Origin: CALJFL01 sp039964455
Lineage (GTDB): Bacteria > Pseudomonadota > Gammaproteobacteria > Pseudomonadales > Halieaceae
DNA length: 64,000 bases
Assembly (NCBI GenBank): GCA_039964455.1
Contig: JBDVXK010000013.1
Location: forward strand, 510,274 to 574,273
Direction: 5' to 3'
Made by a program: the position numbers and the translations under genes. Shown here piece by piece: positions 26,428 to 35,044 of this stretch. Position 1 is the first letter of the stretch. Each line of letters opens with the position of its first letter. Under the pieces are notes generated by a model, which worked only from the letters and a program-made list of their open reading frames with translations, was not told the origin of the DNA and did no database searches.

Positions 26428-27654
26428 CTGCGCATTGCGCTGCTGGGTTACCGCAGCCAGCCGTTTGGTGGTGGTCAGGGCGTGTACCTCAAGTATCTCA
26501 GCAAGGCGCTGGTTGAGGCCGGGCACTCGGTTGACGTGATTTCCGGCCCGCCTTACCCGCACCTTGACCCACGGGTAAAGCTGATCGAATTACCAAGCCT
26601 GGACCTGTTTGAGAATGGTCTGGGCTCGATCAGGCCCCGGCATTTGCGTTCGCTGACTAATATCATTGAATGGACCAGCAAGTTGACCGGTGGCTTTGCC
26701 GAGCCTTACACCTTCGGCAGACGTGCGGTGAAGTACCTTCGAAAACACGGAAAGCAGTACGACCTGATCCATGACAACCAGAGCCTCAGTTTTGGCATGC
26801 TGCAGTTGCAAGAGATGGGCCTGCCGCTGGTGACGACTGTTCACCATCCGGTCACCAGCGATCTTCGCATTGCGCTTGCAGCCGCCCGCCGGTGGCATGA
26901 GCGACTACTGATCAAGCGCTGGCATGCGTTTCTGGGCATGCAGAAAAAAGTGGTCAAGCAGCTTCACAACATTGTCACGGTATCGGACTGTTCTCGTCAG
27001 GACATCGCTCGTGACTTCGGCTTACAGCCAGCGGGTATCAGCCTGGTGTACAACGGCATCGACACCGCCGAGTTCAGGCCGCTGTCCGATGTAACGCGCC
27101 GACCCAAGCGCCTGATGGCCACAGCCTCCGCGGATGCACCATTGAAAGGCTTGCGTTATCTGTTGCGAGCCTATGCCCAACTGCTGTCGCGCCACCCTGA
27201 CCTTGAACTGTTGTTAGTTAGCAAGCCCCAGCCAGGTGGAAAAACAGAGCAGCTAGTTGCTTCCCTGGGTATTGGCGACAAGGTGCAGTTTGTGAATGGC
27301 ATTAGCACCGAGGACATGGTGCGTTATTACGCTGAAGCCACTATCGCTGTTGTGCCTTCTGTGTACGAGGGTTTCGGCCTGCCTGCCGGTGAGGCGATGG
27401 CCTGTGGTGTCCCTGTGGTGTCCACAGACGGTGGCGCCCTGCCGGAAGTGGTGGGCGATGCCGGCGTGATAGTGCCGGCCAAGTCTGCTGAAGCACTGGC
27501 GACCGCAATAGAGGCGCTGCTGGCCGACCCCGAACAGCGCCGTGTTATGGGTGAGGCTGGTCGCCGTCGTATCGAAGAAAAATTCAGCTGGGAGGTCTGC
27601 GCGCGCGAGATGACCGCCTACTATCACCGGGTGTTAACAAATGCAGACCGTTGA
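26428..27654 (+). CDS. Glycosyltransferase family 4; non-canonical start
   Basis: A GT-B glycosyltransferase of about 408 residues. The first beta-strand and glycine loop, LRIALLGYRSQPFGGGQGVY, are encoded from 26428. The first canonical start codon in frame is GTG at 26482, which would remove that loop, so I place the start at the CTG at 26428 as the minimal complete protein. The donor motif PSVYEGFGLPAGEAMACGVPVV is typical. It overlaps the following methyltransferase by 14 bases and leads a three-gene set. The sugar and acceptor are unknown. Confidence 0.8.
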   Translation: MRIALLGYRSQPFGGGQGVYLKYLSKALVEAGHSVDVISGPPYPHLDPRVKLIELPSLDLFENGLGSIRPRHLRSLTNIIEWTSKLTGGFAEPYTFGRRAVKYLRKHGKQYDLIHDNQSLSFGMLQLQEMGLPLVTTVHHPVTSDLRIALAAARRWHERLLIKRWHAFLGMQKKVVKQLHNIVTVSDCSRQDIARDFGLQPAGISLVYNGIDTAEFRPLSDVTRRPKRLMATASADAPLKGLRYLLRAYAQLLSRHPDLELLLVSKPQPGGKTEQLVASLGIGDKVQFVNGISTEDMVRYYAEATIAVVPSVYEGFGLPAGEAMACGVPVVSTDGGALPEVVGDAGVIVPAKSAEALATAIEALLADPEQRRVMGEAGRRRIEEKFSWEVCAREMTAYYHRVLTNADR

Positions 27655-28357
27655 TTTTCGCCATTTTCCGCTGACTCCGGGTGACCGCGTGCTGGATCTT
27701 GGCTGCGGCGAGGGCAGGCATGTTATTTCTGCCTACCTTGAGGCAAAAGTTGAGTCCATAGGCGTGGACCTGTCCGTGCGCGACCTGCAGACAACACGGG
27801 AAAAGTTTCGCGACTTCGAACAAGCGGATGATTCTGACCGCCTGTTTGCCCTGGCATCGGCCAATGCGCTGGAATTACCGTTTGCCGACAACAGTTTTGA
27901 CAAGGTGATTTGTAGTGAGGTGCTGGAGCACATCCCTGATTACCGTGGAGCGCTGGTAGAAATTCAGCGGGTATTAAAACCCGGCGGCCTTTTCTGCGCG
28001 AGTGTTCCTCGGCGCTGGCCCGAAAAAATCTGTTGGGCCCTTAGCGATGCCTACCACCAGGTTCCCGGCGGTCATATCCGAATTTTTCGGGCAGGTGAGC
28101 TGCGTGGCGATATTGAAGGCCTGGGTTTCAAGCACTACTACAGGCACTGGGCACACGCACTGCATGCCCCGTTCTGGTGGTTGAAATGCCTGTTCTGGAA
28201 GACCCAGGACAGCAACTGGCTGGTGGCCCAGTATCATCGCCTGCTGGTCTGGGACCTGATGGAAAAACCGGCTTTCACGCGGATACTTGAGGCCTGTATG
28301 AACCCCGTTGTGGGCAAGAGCGTTGTTATGTATTTTCGCAAAGAGGTGTCCGCATGA
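27641..28357 (+). CDS. Class I SAM-dependent methyltransferase
   Basis: A 238-residue Methyltransf_11-type enzyme. Motif I VLDLGCGEGRHV (about 18-29), acidic loop SIGVDLSVRD, motif II region DNSFDKVICSEVLEHIPD and post-motif LKPGGLFCASVPRRWPE are all visible. The C-terminal part (about 170-238) carries a hydrophobic WAHALHAPFWWLKCLFW stretch that might contact the membrane. The start ATG at 27641 lies within the glycosyltransferase 3' end and the stop overlaps the next gene as ATGA, so the three genes are probably co-translated. Substrate unknown. Confidence 0.86.
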   Translation: MQTVDFRHFPLTPGDRVLDLGCGEGRHVISAYLEAKVESIGVDLSVRDLQTTREKFRDFEQADDSDRLFALASANALELPFADNSFDKVICSEVLEHIPDYRGALVEIQRVLKPGGLFCASVPRRWPEKICWALSDAYHQVPGGHIRIFRAGELRGDIEGLGFKHYYRHWAHALHAPFWWLKCLFWKTQDSNWLVAQYHRLLVWDLMEKPAFTRILEACMNPVVGKSVVMYFRKEVSA

Positions 28358-29433
28358 GCGGCTTGTATCTGAGCCGCGGCCTGTTTCCACAGGAGTTTTT
28401 GCGGCCTACGGTAGATTTTATTCTCGGCGTGCAAAAACCCAGTGGCGAAATTCCCTGGTTTGAAAGCGGCTATACCGATCCCTGGGATCATGTCGAAGCT
28501 GCGATGGGATTATCGATTGCCGGCGAGTGGCAGTCTGCAGTGAAAGCCTACGAGTGGCTGTATTCCATGCAGTTGGTTGATGGCAGTTGGTGGGCAAGTT
28601 ATCGCGGCGACGAAATCGATAACGGACAGCGCCGTGAAACGAATTTTGTGGCTTACGCGGCTACCGGGGTTTGGCACCATTACCTGATCAGCGGTGATCG
28701 CGACTTTTTACGCGCCATGTGGCCCATGGTCGACAAGGCGATAGGCTTTGTACTTGCACTGCAGTCGGAGCACGGAGAGATTGATTGGGCGGTAGATGCG
28801 GAAGGGGTCGCCAAAGGCGATGCGCTGGTTACCGGGTGCAGCTCTATCTACAAGAGCCTGGAATGCGCGCACAATATAGCGGTTACCCTGGCAGAACAGC
28901 GTCCCGACTGGTTACAGGCCCGTGCCAATCTTGGCCGCGCATTGCGTTATCACCCAGAGCGTTTCGACCGTACCTGGGAGAGCAAGTCGCGTTATTCCAT
29001 GGACTGGTTTTATCCAGTGCTTACCGGTATCTATCCCCCCGCACAGGGCAGGGCCAGACTGGCCGCCCGCTGGGACGAGTTTGTTGAAGATCAACTGGGC
29101 TGTCGCTGCGTAGCGGATCAACCTTGGGTTACTGTGGCCGAGACCTGTGAGCTGGTGATGGCCTTGTTGGCGGCAGGCGACCATCCGCGTGCGGTGGAAG
29201 TGTACAGTTGGTTGCACCAGTGGCGGCACACGGATGGTTCGTACTGGACAGGCTATCAGCTGGAGGAAGACCTGCTGTGGCCAGATGAAAAACCCACCTG
29301 GACTGCCGGTGCCATTCTGTTGGCGGCCGATGCCCTGACCGAACACACCGCGGCTTCAAACCTGTTTACCGAAATCAATCTGCTGGCTGAAGAGGAAGGC
29401 GAGGCGCCTGAACAGCGTCGCCAGATCGACTGA
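28354..29433 (+). CDS. Alpha/alpha-toroid protein, squalene-cyclase/prenyltransferase-like
   Basis: A 359-residue protein with repeated helical segments ending in short Q-x-x-x-G-x-W-like motifs: LGVQKPSGEIPWF (about 25), YSMQLVDGSWW (about 70), LALQSEHGEIDW (about 135), LHQWRHTDGSYWTGY (about 290). This is the pattern of terpenoid cyclase and protein prenyltransferase toroids. No catalytic DxDD or QW-rich active site of a true cyclase is obvious, so a sugar- or lipid-binding or glycosidase-like role is equally possible. It overlaps the methyltransferase gene by four bases and converges with a second methyltransferase. Confidence 0.7.
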   Translation: MSGLYLSRGLFPQEFLRPTVDFILGVQKPSGEIPWFESGYTDPWDHVEAAMGLSIAGEWQSAVKAYEWLYSMQLVDGSWWASYRGDEIDNGQRRETNFVAYAATGVWHHYLISGDRDFLRAMWPMVDKAIGFVLALQSEHGEIDWAVDAEGVAKGDALVTGCSSIYKSLECAHNIAVTLAEQRPDWLQARANLGRALRYHPERFDRTWESKSRYSMDWFYPVLTGIYPPAQGRARLAARWDEFVEDQLGCRCVADQPWVTVAETCELVMALLAAGDHPRAVEVYSWLHQWRHTDGSYWTGYQLEEDLLWPDEKPTWTAGAILLAADALTEHTAASNLFTEINLLAEEEGEAPEQRRQID

Positions 29434-29436
29434 GCG

Positions 29437-30054
29437 TTACAGCCGTTGCAGCAGGGCCAATGAGTTGACCCTGGCCATTTCACTGAACAAGCCCGAGGCC
29501 TTTGCCAGCCGGTAGACGGCATGTGGTGCCTGGCCACCTTCGCCCGCGTTGGTAAACACATCGTGTATGGCGAGAATGCCGCCACGAGCAACAGCGGAAA
29601 CCCAACAACGATAGTCGTTCAACGCAGCGTCCAGACTGTGTCCGCCGTCAATGAAGAGCATGCCCAGCGGCGTTCGCCAGTGTCTTGAGGCCGTTTGTGA
29701 GTCACTGACCACTGGCACGACCGAATCATTCAGGCCAGCGGCCTGGATATTGCGCCGAAACTCCCGAAATGTATCCAGCGCCGCAATGCCATCGTCATAC
29801 AGCTCCGGGTCGTGGAAAAACTCGCCCTGCTGATGCTCTTCTGAGCCGCGGTGATGATCCAGTGCAAATACAGTGTTGTCGGTTTCACGGCAGGCCAGCC
29901 CCAGATAGATGGTGGACTTGCCACAATAGCTGCCAATCTCCAGCACAGGCCCCAGTTCGCCCACCACCAGGGCGGCCTGATAGAGAGCCTCGGCCTCATC
30001 GTCGGCGAGGAAGCCCTTGATCTGGTCAATGTTGGCGGGAAGGCCGGGAATCAT
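29437..30054 (-). CDS. Class I SAM-dependent methyltransferase (Methyltransf_24-like)
   Basis: 205 residues from the ATG at 30054 (MIPGLPANIDQIKGFL). An upstream start at 30156 would add 34 residues of low likelihood. The SAM loop is LEIGSYCGKSTIYLG (about 38-52), followed by the acidic ALDHHRGSEEHQQGEF and the metal-site-like MLFIDGGHSLDAALNDY (about 130). The layout resembles macrocin/catechol-type O-methyltransferases that use a divalent metal. It ends 3 bases from the convergent toroid gene. The substrate is unknown; a glycan or lipid-linked sugar is inferred from neighbours. Confidence 0.82.
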   Translation of the reverse strand: MIPGLPANIDQIKGFLADDEAEALYQAALVVGELGPVLEIGSYCGKSTIYLGLACRETDNTVFALDHHRGSEEHQQGEFFHDPELYDDGIAALDTFREFRRNIQAAGLNDSVVPVVSDSQTASRHWRTPLGMLFIDGGHSLDAALNDYRCWVSAVARGGILAIHDVFTNAGEGGQAPHAVYRLAKASGLFSEMARVNSLALLQRL

Positions 30055-30134
30055 GCCGTGGCACCTGCTGAATAAGGTTGGCGAAAGTAGCGGTTTTACC
30101 TGTCGTTGGCAAGGGCAGAGCCGCTCTGGCGCCG

Positions 30135-30143
30135 TGTTATGAT
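30135..30143 (+). promoter_or_regulatory. Candidate extended -10 promoter for hldE
   Basis: TG at 30135-30136, one base, then TATGAT at 30138-30143 form an extended -10 element about 58 bases before the hldE ATG. No good -35 lies 16-18 bases upstream, which extended -10 promoters can tolerate. Confidence 0.4.
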
Positions 30144-30200
30144 ACGTAAAAAACAACGCCGGGGCCCAAGTTCCCGCTTAGCGAGAGGTACTCCTCGAAT

Positions 30201-31631
30201 ATGAAACTGAGCATGCCACCTTTTGATCAGGCCAGTGTGCTGGTGCTTGGCGACATCATGCTGGACCGCTACTGGCACGGTGGCACGTCGCGCATCTCGC
30301 CGGAAGCACCGGTGCCGGTAGTCCGCGTAGAGCAAATTCAGGATCGTCCTGGCGGTGCCGGGAACGTGGCACTGAATATAGCCGCGCTGGGTGCAGCGGG
30401 TACCTTGCGAGGTTATACCGGTAACGATGAAATGGCCGATTCACTTCAGGAAATGCTTGAGGGAGCTGGTGTCCAGTGCGATTTCTTGCGCGTGGACGAG
30501 AGCCCGACTATCACCAAGCTGAGAGTAGTTAGCCGTCAGCAACAGCTTATTCGACTGGACTTCGAGCAGCCCGATACGCTGGCGGACGGCAGCGAGTTGG
30601 CCGATGTCATCGAGGAGGCCCTGACCGGTTGTGGCGCGCTGATACTTTCTGATTATGCCAAGGGTGCACTGCAAGACCCCCAACCGTTGATTAAGGCGGC
30701 CAATAAAGCGGGCGTGCCGGTGCTGGTCGATCCAAAGGGAACGGCTTTCGAGCGCTATCGTGGTGCCACGCTTTTAACGCCAAATCTGCATGAATTTGAG
30801 GCTGTCGTAGGATCCTGCAACAGTGAACAGGCCCTGGTAGAGAAGGGCGAAAAACTAATGGCCGAGTTACAGCTGGGAGCCCTGCTAATTACCCGTGGTG
30901 AGGGGGGGATGACACTGTTGCGTCCGGGGGCAGAGGAAATGCACCTGCCAGCTCGTGCCCGCGAGGTGTTTGATGTTACCGGTGCCGGCGATACGGTAAT
31001 CGCGGTGCTGGCGGCGTCTGTTGCTGCCGGCTCTGCGCTTCCGGAGGCGGTAGGCCTGGCCAATGTGGCTGCCAGTATAGTGGTTGGCAAGCTGGGAACA
31101 GCCTCTGTAAGTGCCCCCGAGCTGCGTCGTGCAGTACAGCAGGAGCAGGGATCAGAGCGCGGCGTGGTCACTCAGGAACAGCTGGAGATTGCGCTTGCCG
31201 ATGCCAGGAGTCACGGTGAGCGAGTCGTCTTCACCAATGGCTGTTTCGATATTATTCACGCAGGCCACGTGGCCTATCTTGAGCAGGCCCGTCAACAGGG
31301 TGATCGTTTGATTGTGGCGGTGAATAGCGATGCCTCAGTGCGACGCCTGAAAGGGAAGGGCAGGCCGATTAATCCGGTTGAGAGGCGCATGGCAGTTCTG
31401 GCCGGCCTTGAGGCTGTTGATTGGGTTCTTTCGTTCTCTGATGATACGCCACGACCCTTGTTGCGAGCGCTGCAGCCCGAAGTTTTGGTCAAGGGGGGTG
31501 ATTACGACAAGGAAGGCGTAGTCGGTTGGGAAATTGTTGAAGAGTACGGTGGTGAGGTAAAAGTGCTGGCGTTCGTCGAGAATGTTTCAACCACGGCTAT
31601 TGTTACCAAAATCCAGCAGGACGACGCCTAG
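30201..31631 (+). CDS. hldE: Bifunctional heptose-7-phosphate kinase / heptose-1-phosphate adenylyltransferase
   Basis: Makes ADP-D-glycero-beta-D-manno-heptose for the inner LPS core: the first domain phosphorylates heptose-7-phosphate, and the second activates it with ATP after dephosphorylation. 476 residues, the usual length. The PfkB-type kinase domain (about 1-318) ends with DVTGAGDTVIAVL, Asp264 being the expected base. The nucleotidyltransferase domain starts at about 342 with FTNGCFDIIHAGH (HxGH at 353-356). It supplies the waaC and waaF products. It is monocistronic and converges with an aldo/keto reductase gene. Confidence 0.97.
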   Translation: MKLSMPPFDQASVLVLGDIMLDRYWHGGTSRISPEAPVPVVRVEQIQDRPGGAGNVALNIAALGAAGTLRGYTGNDEMADSLQEMLEGAGVQCDFLRVDESPTITKLRVVSRQQQLIRLDFEQPDTLADGSELADVIEEALTGCGALILSDYAKGALQDPQPLIKAANKAGVPVLVDPKGTAFERYRGATLLTPNLHEFEAVVGSCNSEQALVEKGEKLMAELQLGALLITRGEGGMTLLRPGAEEMHLPARAREVFDVTGAGDTVIAVLAASVAAGSALPEAVGLANVAASIVVGKLGTASVSAPELRRAVQQEQGSERGVVTQEQLEIALADARSHGERVVFTNGCFDIIHAGHVAYLEQARQQGDRLIVAVNSDASVRRLKGKGRPINPVERRMAVLAGLEAVDWVLSFSDDTPRPLLRALQPEVLVKGGDYDKEGVVGWEIVEEYGGEVKVLAFVENVSTTAIVTKIQQDDA

Positions 31632-31633
31632 AC

Positions 31634-32419
31634 TCAGCCTAGCGCTGCTCTCGCGGCAGCGATGTTGGCTGTCAGGTGGTCGGGATTAATAGTCCCGACA
31701 ATAGCCGATGTGCAAGCCTCGTTACCGAATATCAATGCCATACTCGCCAGCACAGGATCGTCGTATTCTCCCGCCAGATGTCCACTGGCCAGTGCTTTCT
31801 TGATCAGCACCCCGGTGTTGCTTTGTTGGCAGGCGGCCAGCACCGGTTCCTGGTCCCGCTCCGCCAGGTTGTAGGTGAGCATCAACGCGTCGCAGGTCTT
31901 GGCGGCGGCCAGGCCGCCGGCCACCGATTTGGTGGATATGCCAAAGGCCCTGATCAATCCTTGCTGCTTCAGCTCGGCCAGGGCTTCTAGGGTCCCCAGC
32001 TGTTGAATGATTTCCAGATCATTGCCATCGGAGTGAATCAGCACAATGTCCAGATGGTCGCAGCGCAGTCGTTGCAGGCTTCTGGCCACTGACATTCGGG
32101 TGTGTTCCGGGCTGAAGTCGAATCGCGATTCGCCTTTTTCGAATTCCTCGCCCACTTTGCTGCAAATGACCCACTGTTGGCGCTGGCCTGCCAGAAGCTC
32201 ACCCAGGCGTTGCTCGCTGTTGCCGTAGGCCGGTGCTGTGTCGATAAGGTTGATCCCCAGATCGCTGGCTTTTGCCAGCAACTCGCGCGCGGCAGCATCA
32301 TCGGGGATTGAAAACTCACCGGGATACTTCACGCCCTGGTCACGGCCCAGTTTTACTGTTCCCAGGCCCAAGGCACTGACTGAAATCCCCGTGTTGCCCA
32401 GTTCGCGCAGCCAGCCCAT
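31634..32419 (-). CDS. Aldo/keto reductase
   Basis: A 261-residue NADPH-dependent TIM-barrel oxidoreductase. The catalytic set is visible: D60 and Y65 in IDTAPAYGNSEQ, K88 in VICSKVGEEF, and a downstream His in IVLIHSDG. The C-terminal SAIVGTINPDHL region binds NADPH phosphate. It is somewhat shorter than the typical 300-330 residues because the C-terminal loops are abbreviated. Its ATG overlaps the stop of the upstream FAD oxidoreductase by one base, so they are co-expressed. The substrate is not predictable. Confidence 0.87.
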   Translation of the reverse strand: MGWLRELGNTGISVSALGLGTVKLGRDQGVKYPGEFSIPDDAAARELLAKASDLGINLIDTAPAYGNSEQRLGELLAGQRQQWVICSKVGEEFEKGESRFDFSPEHTRMSVARSLQRLRCDHLDIVLIHSDGNDLEIIQQLGTLEALAELKQQGLIRAFGISTKSVAGGLAAAKTCDALMLTYNLAERDQEPVLAACQQSNTGVLIKKALASGHLAGEYDDPVLASMALIFGNEACTSAIVGTINPDHLTANIAAARAALG

Positions 32420-33612
32420 CAGAACAGCTGGTCCCAGCAGGTGGCGGCTATGTCGGGCCTCGCTAAGGTCTGCAGTGGCTCCAGATTCTGTGGGTGTATG
32501 GGAGCGATATCATCCTCTTCTAAGAGCCTTTCTATCTCGTCGCCCAGATCAGGGCTGAGGCTAAGCTTGGTGGGCCAGGCGACCAGGGTGTTGTGCACGC
32601 CATCAGCGCGCCCCACGAAAGCACGGTCTGGCCGCAGCAAGGCATTTTGTCGGGGCTCAGCGCGATCCAGCTGGATGGTGCGCCATTCGGTTTTACCGAA
32701 ATCAATCCACGGTAGTAATGCGTCCAATTCGGCTTTGGCCTTGTCTATAAGCAAGCCTGGTTCGTCTTCTGCATGCTCAGTCGCCAGGTCTCCCCCCAGG
32801 TACCAGACGGGTTCGCCGGAGGTCATGCGGTGGCTGGAAACGGTTAGCCGTGGCGATGGGTTGCCGCCTGTGCAATGGCCGAAGAATGGCTCTTCGTACT
32901 CGTGTTTAACGATCACTTGTTGCAAAGGTCGCCTTTGCATCAGGGGTTCACTCGCGCCCAGTTGCGCCAGTAAGGCCTCATTACCGACACCGGCGGTGAG
33001 CAGCAGGCGGCTGGGGCAGATGTCACAGTCAGCCAGGCTGATTACGGCCTCGTTGCCACGCCGTTCGAGTGATGAGGTCTGCCAGTCGATAGAGAAAATT
33101 GCGTCCTGCTGTCGCTTGACCAGGGCTGCCACCACAGACGGCATATCCATGACCATGTCGATCAGGCGATACACCTGGCCCTTGAAGTTGCCGTCTTGTA
33201 ATGGAGCGGGATAGTTTTTGCGAGACAGCTTTTCGACCCTGCCACGAAGCATTTTGCTGGCCAGGAAGGAGCTCATTCGCGACTGCAGGTTGCCATCAGA
33301 CCAGAGATAAAAGTCTTCGCTGAGCACCTGGGCGCCTCGCAAATCGACCGGACCCTCGCCGTTCAGGCAGTCCCTCCAGGCATTTGGCATCGCCGAGATC
33401 GCTTCTGAACCGCCACTCCAGGCGCCGCCCAGAGCATACTTTATACCCCCGTGAATCATGCCCTGTGAGGCCATGGTCTGGTATCCACCCAGCGCTTCCT
33501 GCTCGAACAGGACGGCGCTAAATCCGCGGTTCCGCAATTGGTTCAGTGCCCAAAGGCCGGCTACGCCGCCGCCTACGATAGCGATATCAATGTGCAGGGT
33601 CTGCTTTGCCAT
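32419..33612 (-). CDS. FAD-dependent oxidoreductase (DAO family)
   Basis: 397 residues from the ATG at 33612 (MAKQTLHIDIAIVGGG). A TTG at 33642 would add 10 unlikely residues. The dinucleotide-binding GGGVAGLWALNQL is at about 14-26, and the DAO-fold features VLFEQEALGGYQTMASQGMIHGG and LLLTAGVGNEALL follow. The sequence resembles glycerol-3-phosphate dehydrogenase and D-amino acid oxidase-like flavoproteins. It forms a two-gene unit with the aldo/keto reductase. Substrate unknown. Confidence 0.85.
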   Translation of the reverse strand: MAKQTLHIDIAIVGGGVAGLWALNQLRNRGFSAVLFEQEALGGYQTMASQGMIHGGIKYALGGAWSGGSEAISAMPNAWRDCLNGEGPVDLRGAQVLSEDFYLWSDGNLQSRMSSFLASKMLRGRVEKLSRKNYPAPLQDGNFKGQVYRLIDMVMDMPSVVAALVKRQQDAIFSIDWQTSSLERRGNEAVISLADCDICPSRLLLTAGVGNEALLAQLGASEPLMQRRPLQQVIVKHEYEEPFFGHCTGGNPSPRLTVSSHRMTSGEPVWYLGGDLATEHAEDEPGLLIDKAKAELDALLPWIDFGKTEWRTIQLDRAEPRQNALLRPDRAFVGRADGVHNTLVAWPTKLSLSPDLGDEIERLLEEDDIAPIHPQNLEPLQTLARPDIAATCWDQLF

Positions 33613-33748
33613 AGCCCGTCGAAGAGTAAATCCAAAGCGCAATTATAGCCTGATTCGTCGCCGGGAAACTTGTGAGAGCGCTGGTTTCGGTGACGGGTGG
33701 GCGCTATGCTGGCTGCTCTAAACCGCCACAAAGGTTTGCAAGCCATTG

Positions 33749-35023
33749 ATGCGCTTTTTATACAGCGCCCTGTTTTACTGTCTCGTTCCGCTGCTGCTGT
33801 TGCGTATGGTGTTGCGATCCCGTCGTGCGCCCGCCTATCGCAGGCGACTTGCCGAGCGATTTGCCTACTTCGATGCGCAGGCCCTGGCTGATAGCAGGCC
33901 GGTGATCTGGGTGCACGCGGTGTCAGTGGGAGAAACCATTGCAGCCGCACCGGTGATCGAGGAATTGCTGCGGCGATATCCCGGGCACAGGCTTGTGGTC
34001 ACCACCACCACGCCTACCGGTTCGGACAGGGTGACATCGCTATTCGGTGAGCGTGTTTTCCACGTTTATGCGCCCTGGGATCTGCCGGGTGCAACCCGAC
34101 GGTTCCTGCGGCAGGTGAAACCGCGACTCTTGCTACTCATGGAAACCGAATTGTGGCCGAACATGATTCATTACACATCGCAGCTTGAGTGCAAAATTGT
34201 GCTGGCCAACGCCCGAATGTCGGCTCGCTCAGCGGCTGGTTATGCACGGGTTAGCGCGCTCACCGGCCCGATGCTGCAACAACTGACGGCTGCGGCCTGC
34301 CAGTCGCAGGCTGATGCAGATCGTCTTGCTGAGCTTGGCCTGCCGGGTGAGCGTTTGCAGGTGACCGGCAGCATCAAATTTGATCTCACTCTGGATGAAA
34401 CCCTGCGCGCTGGAGCATCGCAGTTACGTAACGCCTGCGGTGATCGACCCGTACTCGTGGCCGCCAGTACCCACCCTGGTGAAGATGAGCAGCTTCTGGC
34501 GGCTCTTTCGCAGGTCAGAATGGCTCATCCCGATGTTTTATTGGTGTTGGTACCGCGGCACCCGGAACGCTTTGACGCCGTTGCCTCTTTGTGTGAACAG
34601 CAGGGGTTCAGGGTTACTCGCCGCTCCTCTGGCGCTCAGCCCGACGAGGGCACTGATGTTTACCTGGGTGACACCATGGGTGAGTTAGTGCTGCTGCTTG
34701 GCATGGCTGATATCGCCTTTGTTGGAGGTAGTTTGATCGAACACGGCGGTCACAATGTGCTGGAGCCGGCGGCCTGGGGTGTGGCTGTAGTCACTGGTCC
34801 CCATACGTTCAACTTTGCCGAAATCAGTGAAAGGCTGGTTGAAGCAAAGGCCATGTGGCAGTTGGCAGCGCCTGCTGATCTGCCGGCATGTCTTGTGGAA
34901 CTGCTCAATCAGGCGGACGATCGACAGCGTATGGGGCGGGCTGCGCTTGAGGTGTTGGAGGCGAATCGCGGTGCCCGCGAGCGCCTGTTATCTATCGTGG
35001 AGTCAGCGTTACCCGTGGACTGA
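33749..35023 (+). CDS. waaA: 3-deoxy-D-manno-octulosonic acid (Kdo) transferase
   Basis: Transfers Kdo from CMP-Kdo to lipid IVA at the inner membrane, the first step of core assembly. 424 residues, family length. The N-terminal membrane anchor MRFLYSALFYCLVPLLLLRM and the GT30 motifs VWVHAVSVGET-like (IWVHAVSVGET), TTTTPTGSDRV and LMETELWPN are present, with VGGSLIEHGGHNVLEPAAWG in the donor half. A TTG codon directly precedes the ATG at 33749. It converges with tolC across 21 bases. Whether it adds one or two Kdo cannot be read from sequence. Confidence 0.96.
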   Translation: MRFLYSALFYCLVPLLLLRMVLRSRRAPAYRRRLAERFAYFDAQALADSRPVIWVHAVSVGETIAAAPVIEELLRRYPGHRLVVTTTTPTGSDRVTSLFGERVFHVYAPWDLPGATRRFLRQVKPRLLLLMETELWPNMIHYTSQLECKIVLANARMSARSAAGYARVSALTGPMLQQLTAAACQSQADADRLAELGLPGERLQVTGSIKFDLTLDETLRAGASQLRNACGDRPVLVAASTHPGEDEQLLAALSQVRMAHPDVLLVLVPRHPERFDAVASLCEQQGFRVTRRSSGAQPDEGTDVYLGDTMGELVLLLGMADIAFVGGSLIEHGGHNVLEPAAWGVAVVTGPHTFNFAEISERLVEAKAMWQLAAPADLPACLVELLNQADDRQRMGRAALEVLEANRGARERLLSIVESALPVD

Positions 35024-35044
35024 AGTAGCCTGTTGAGTCGTGCC

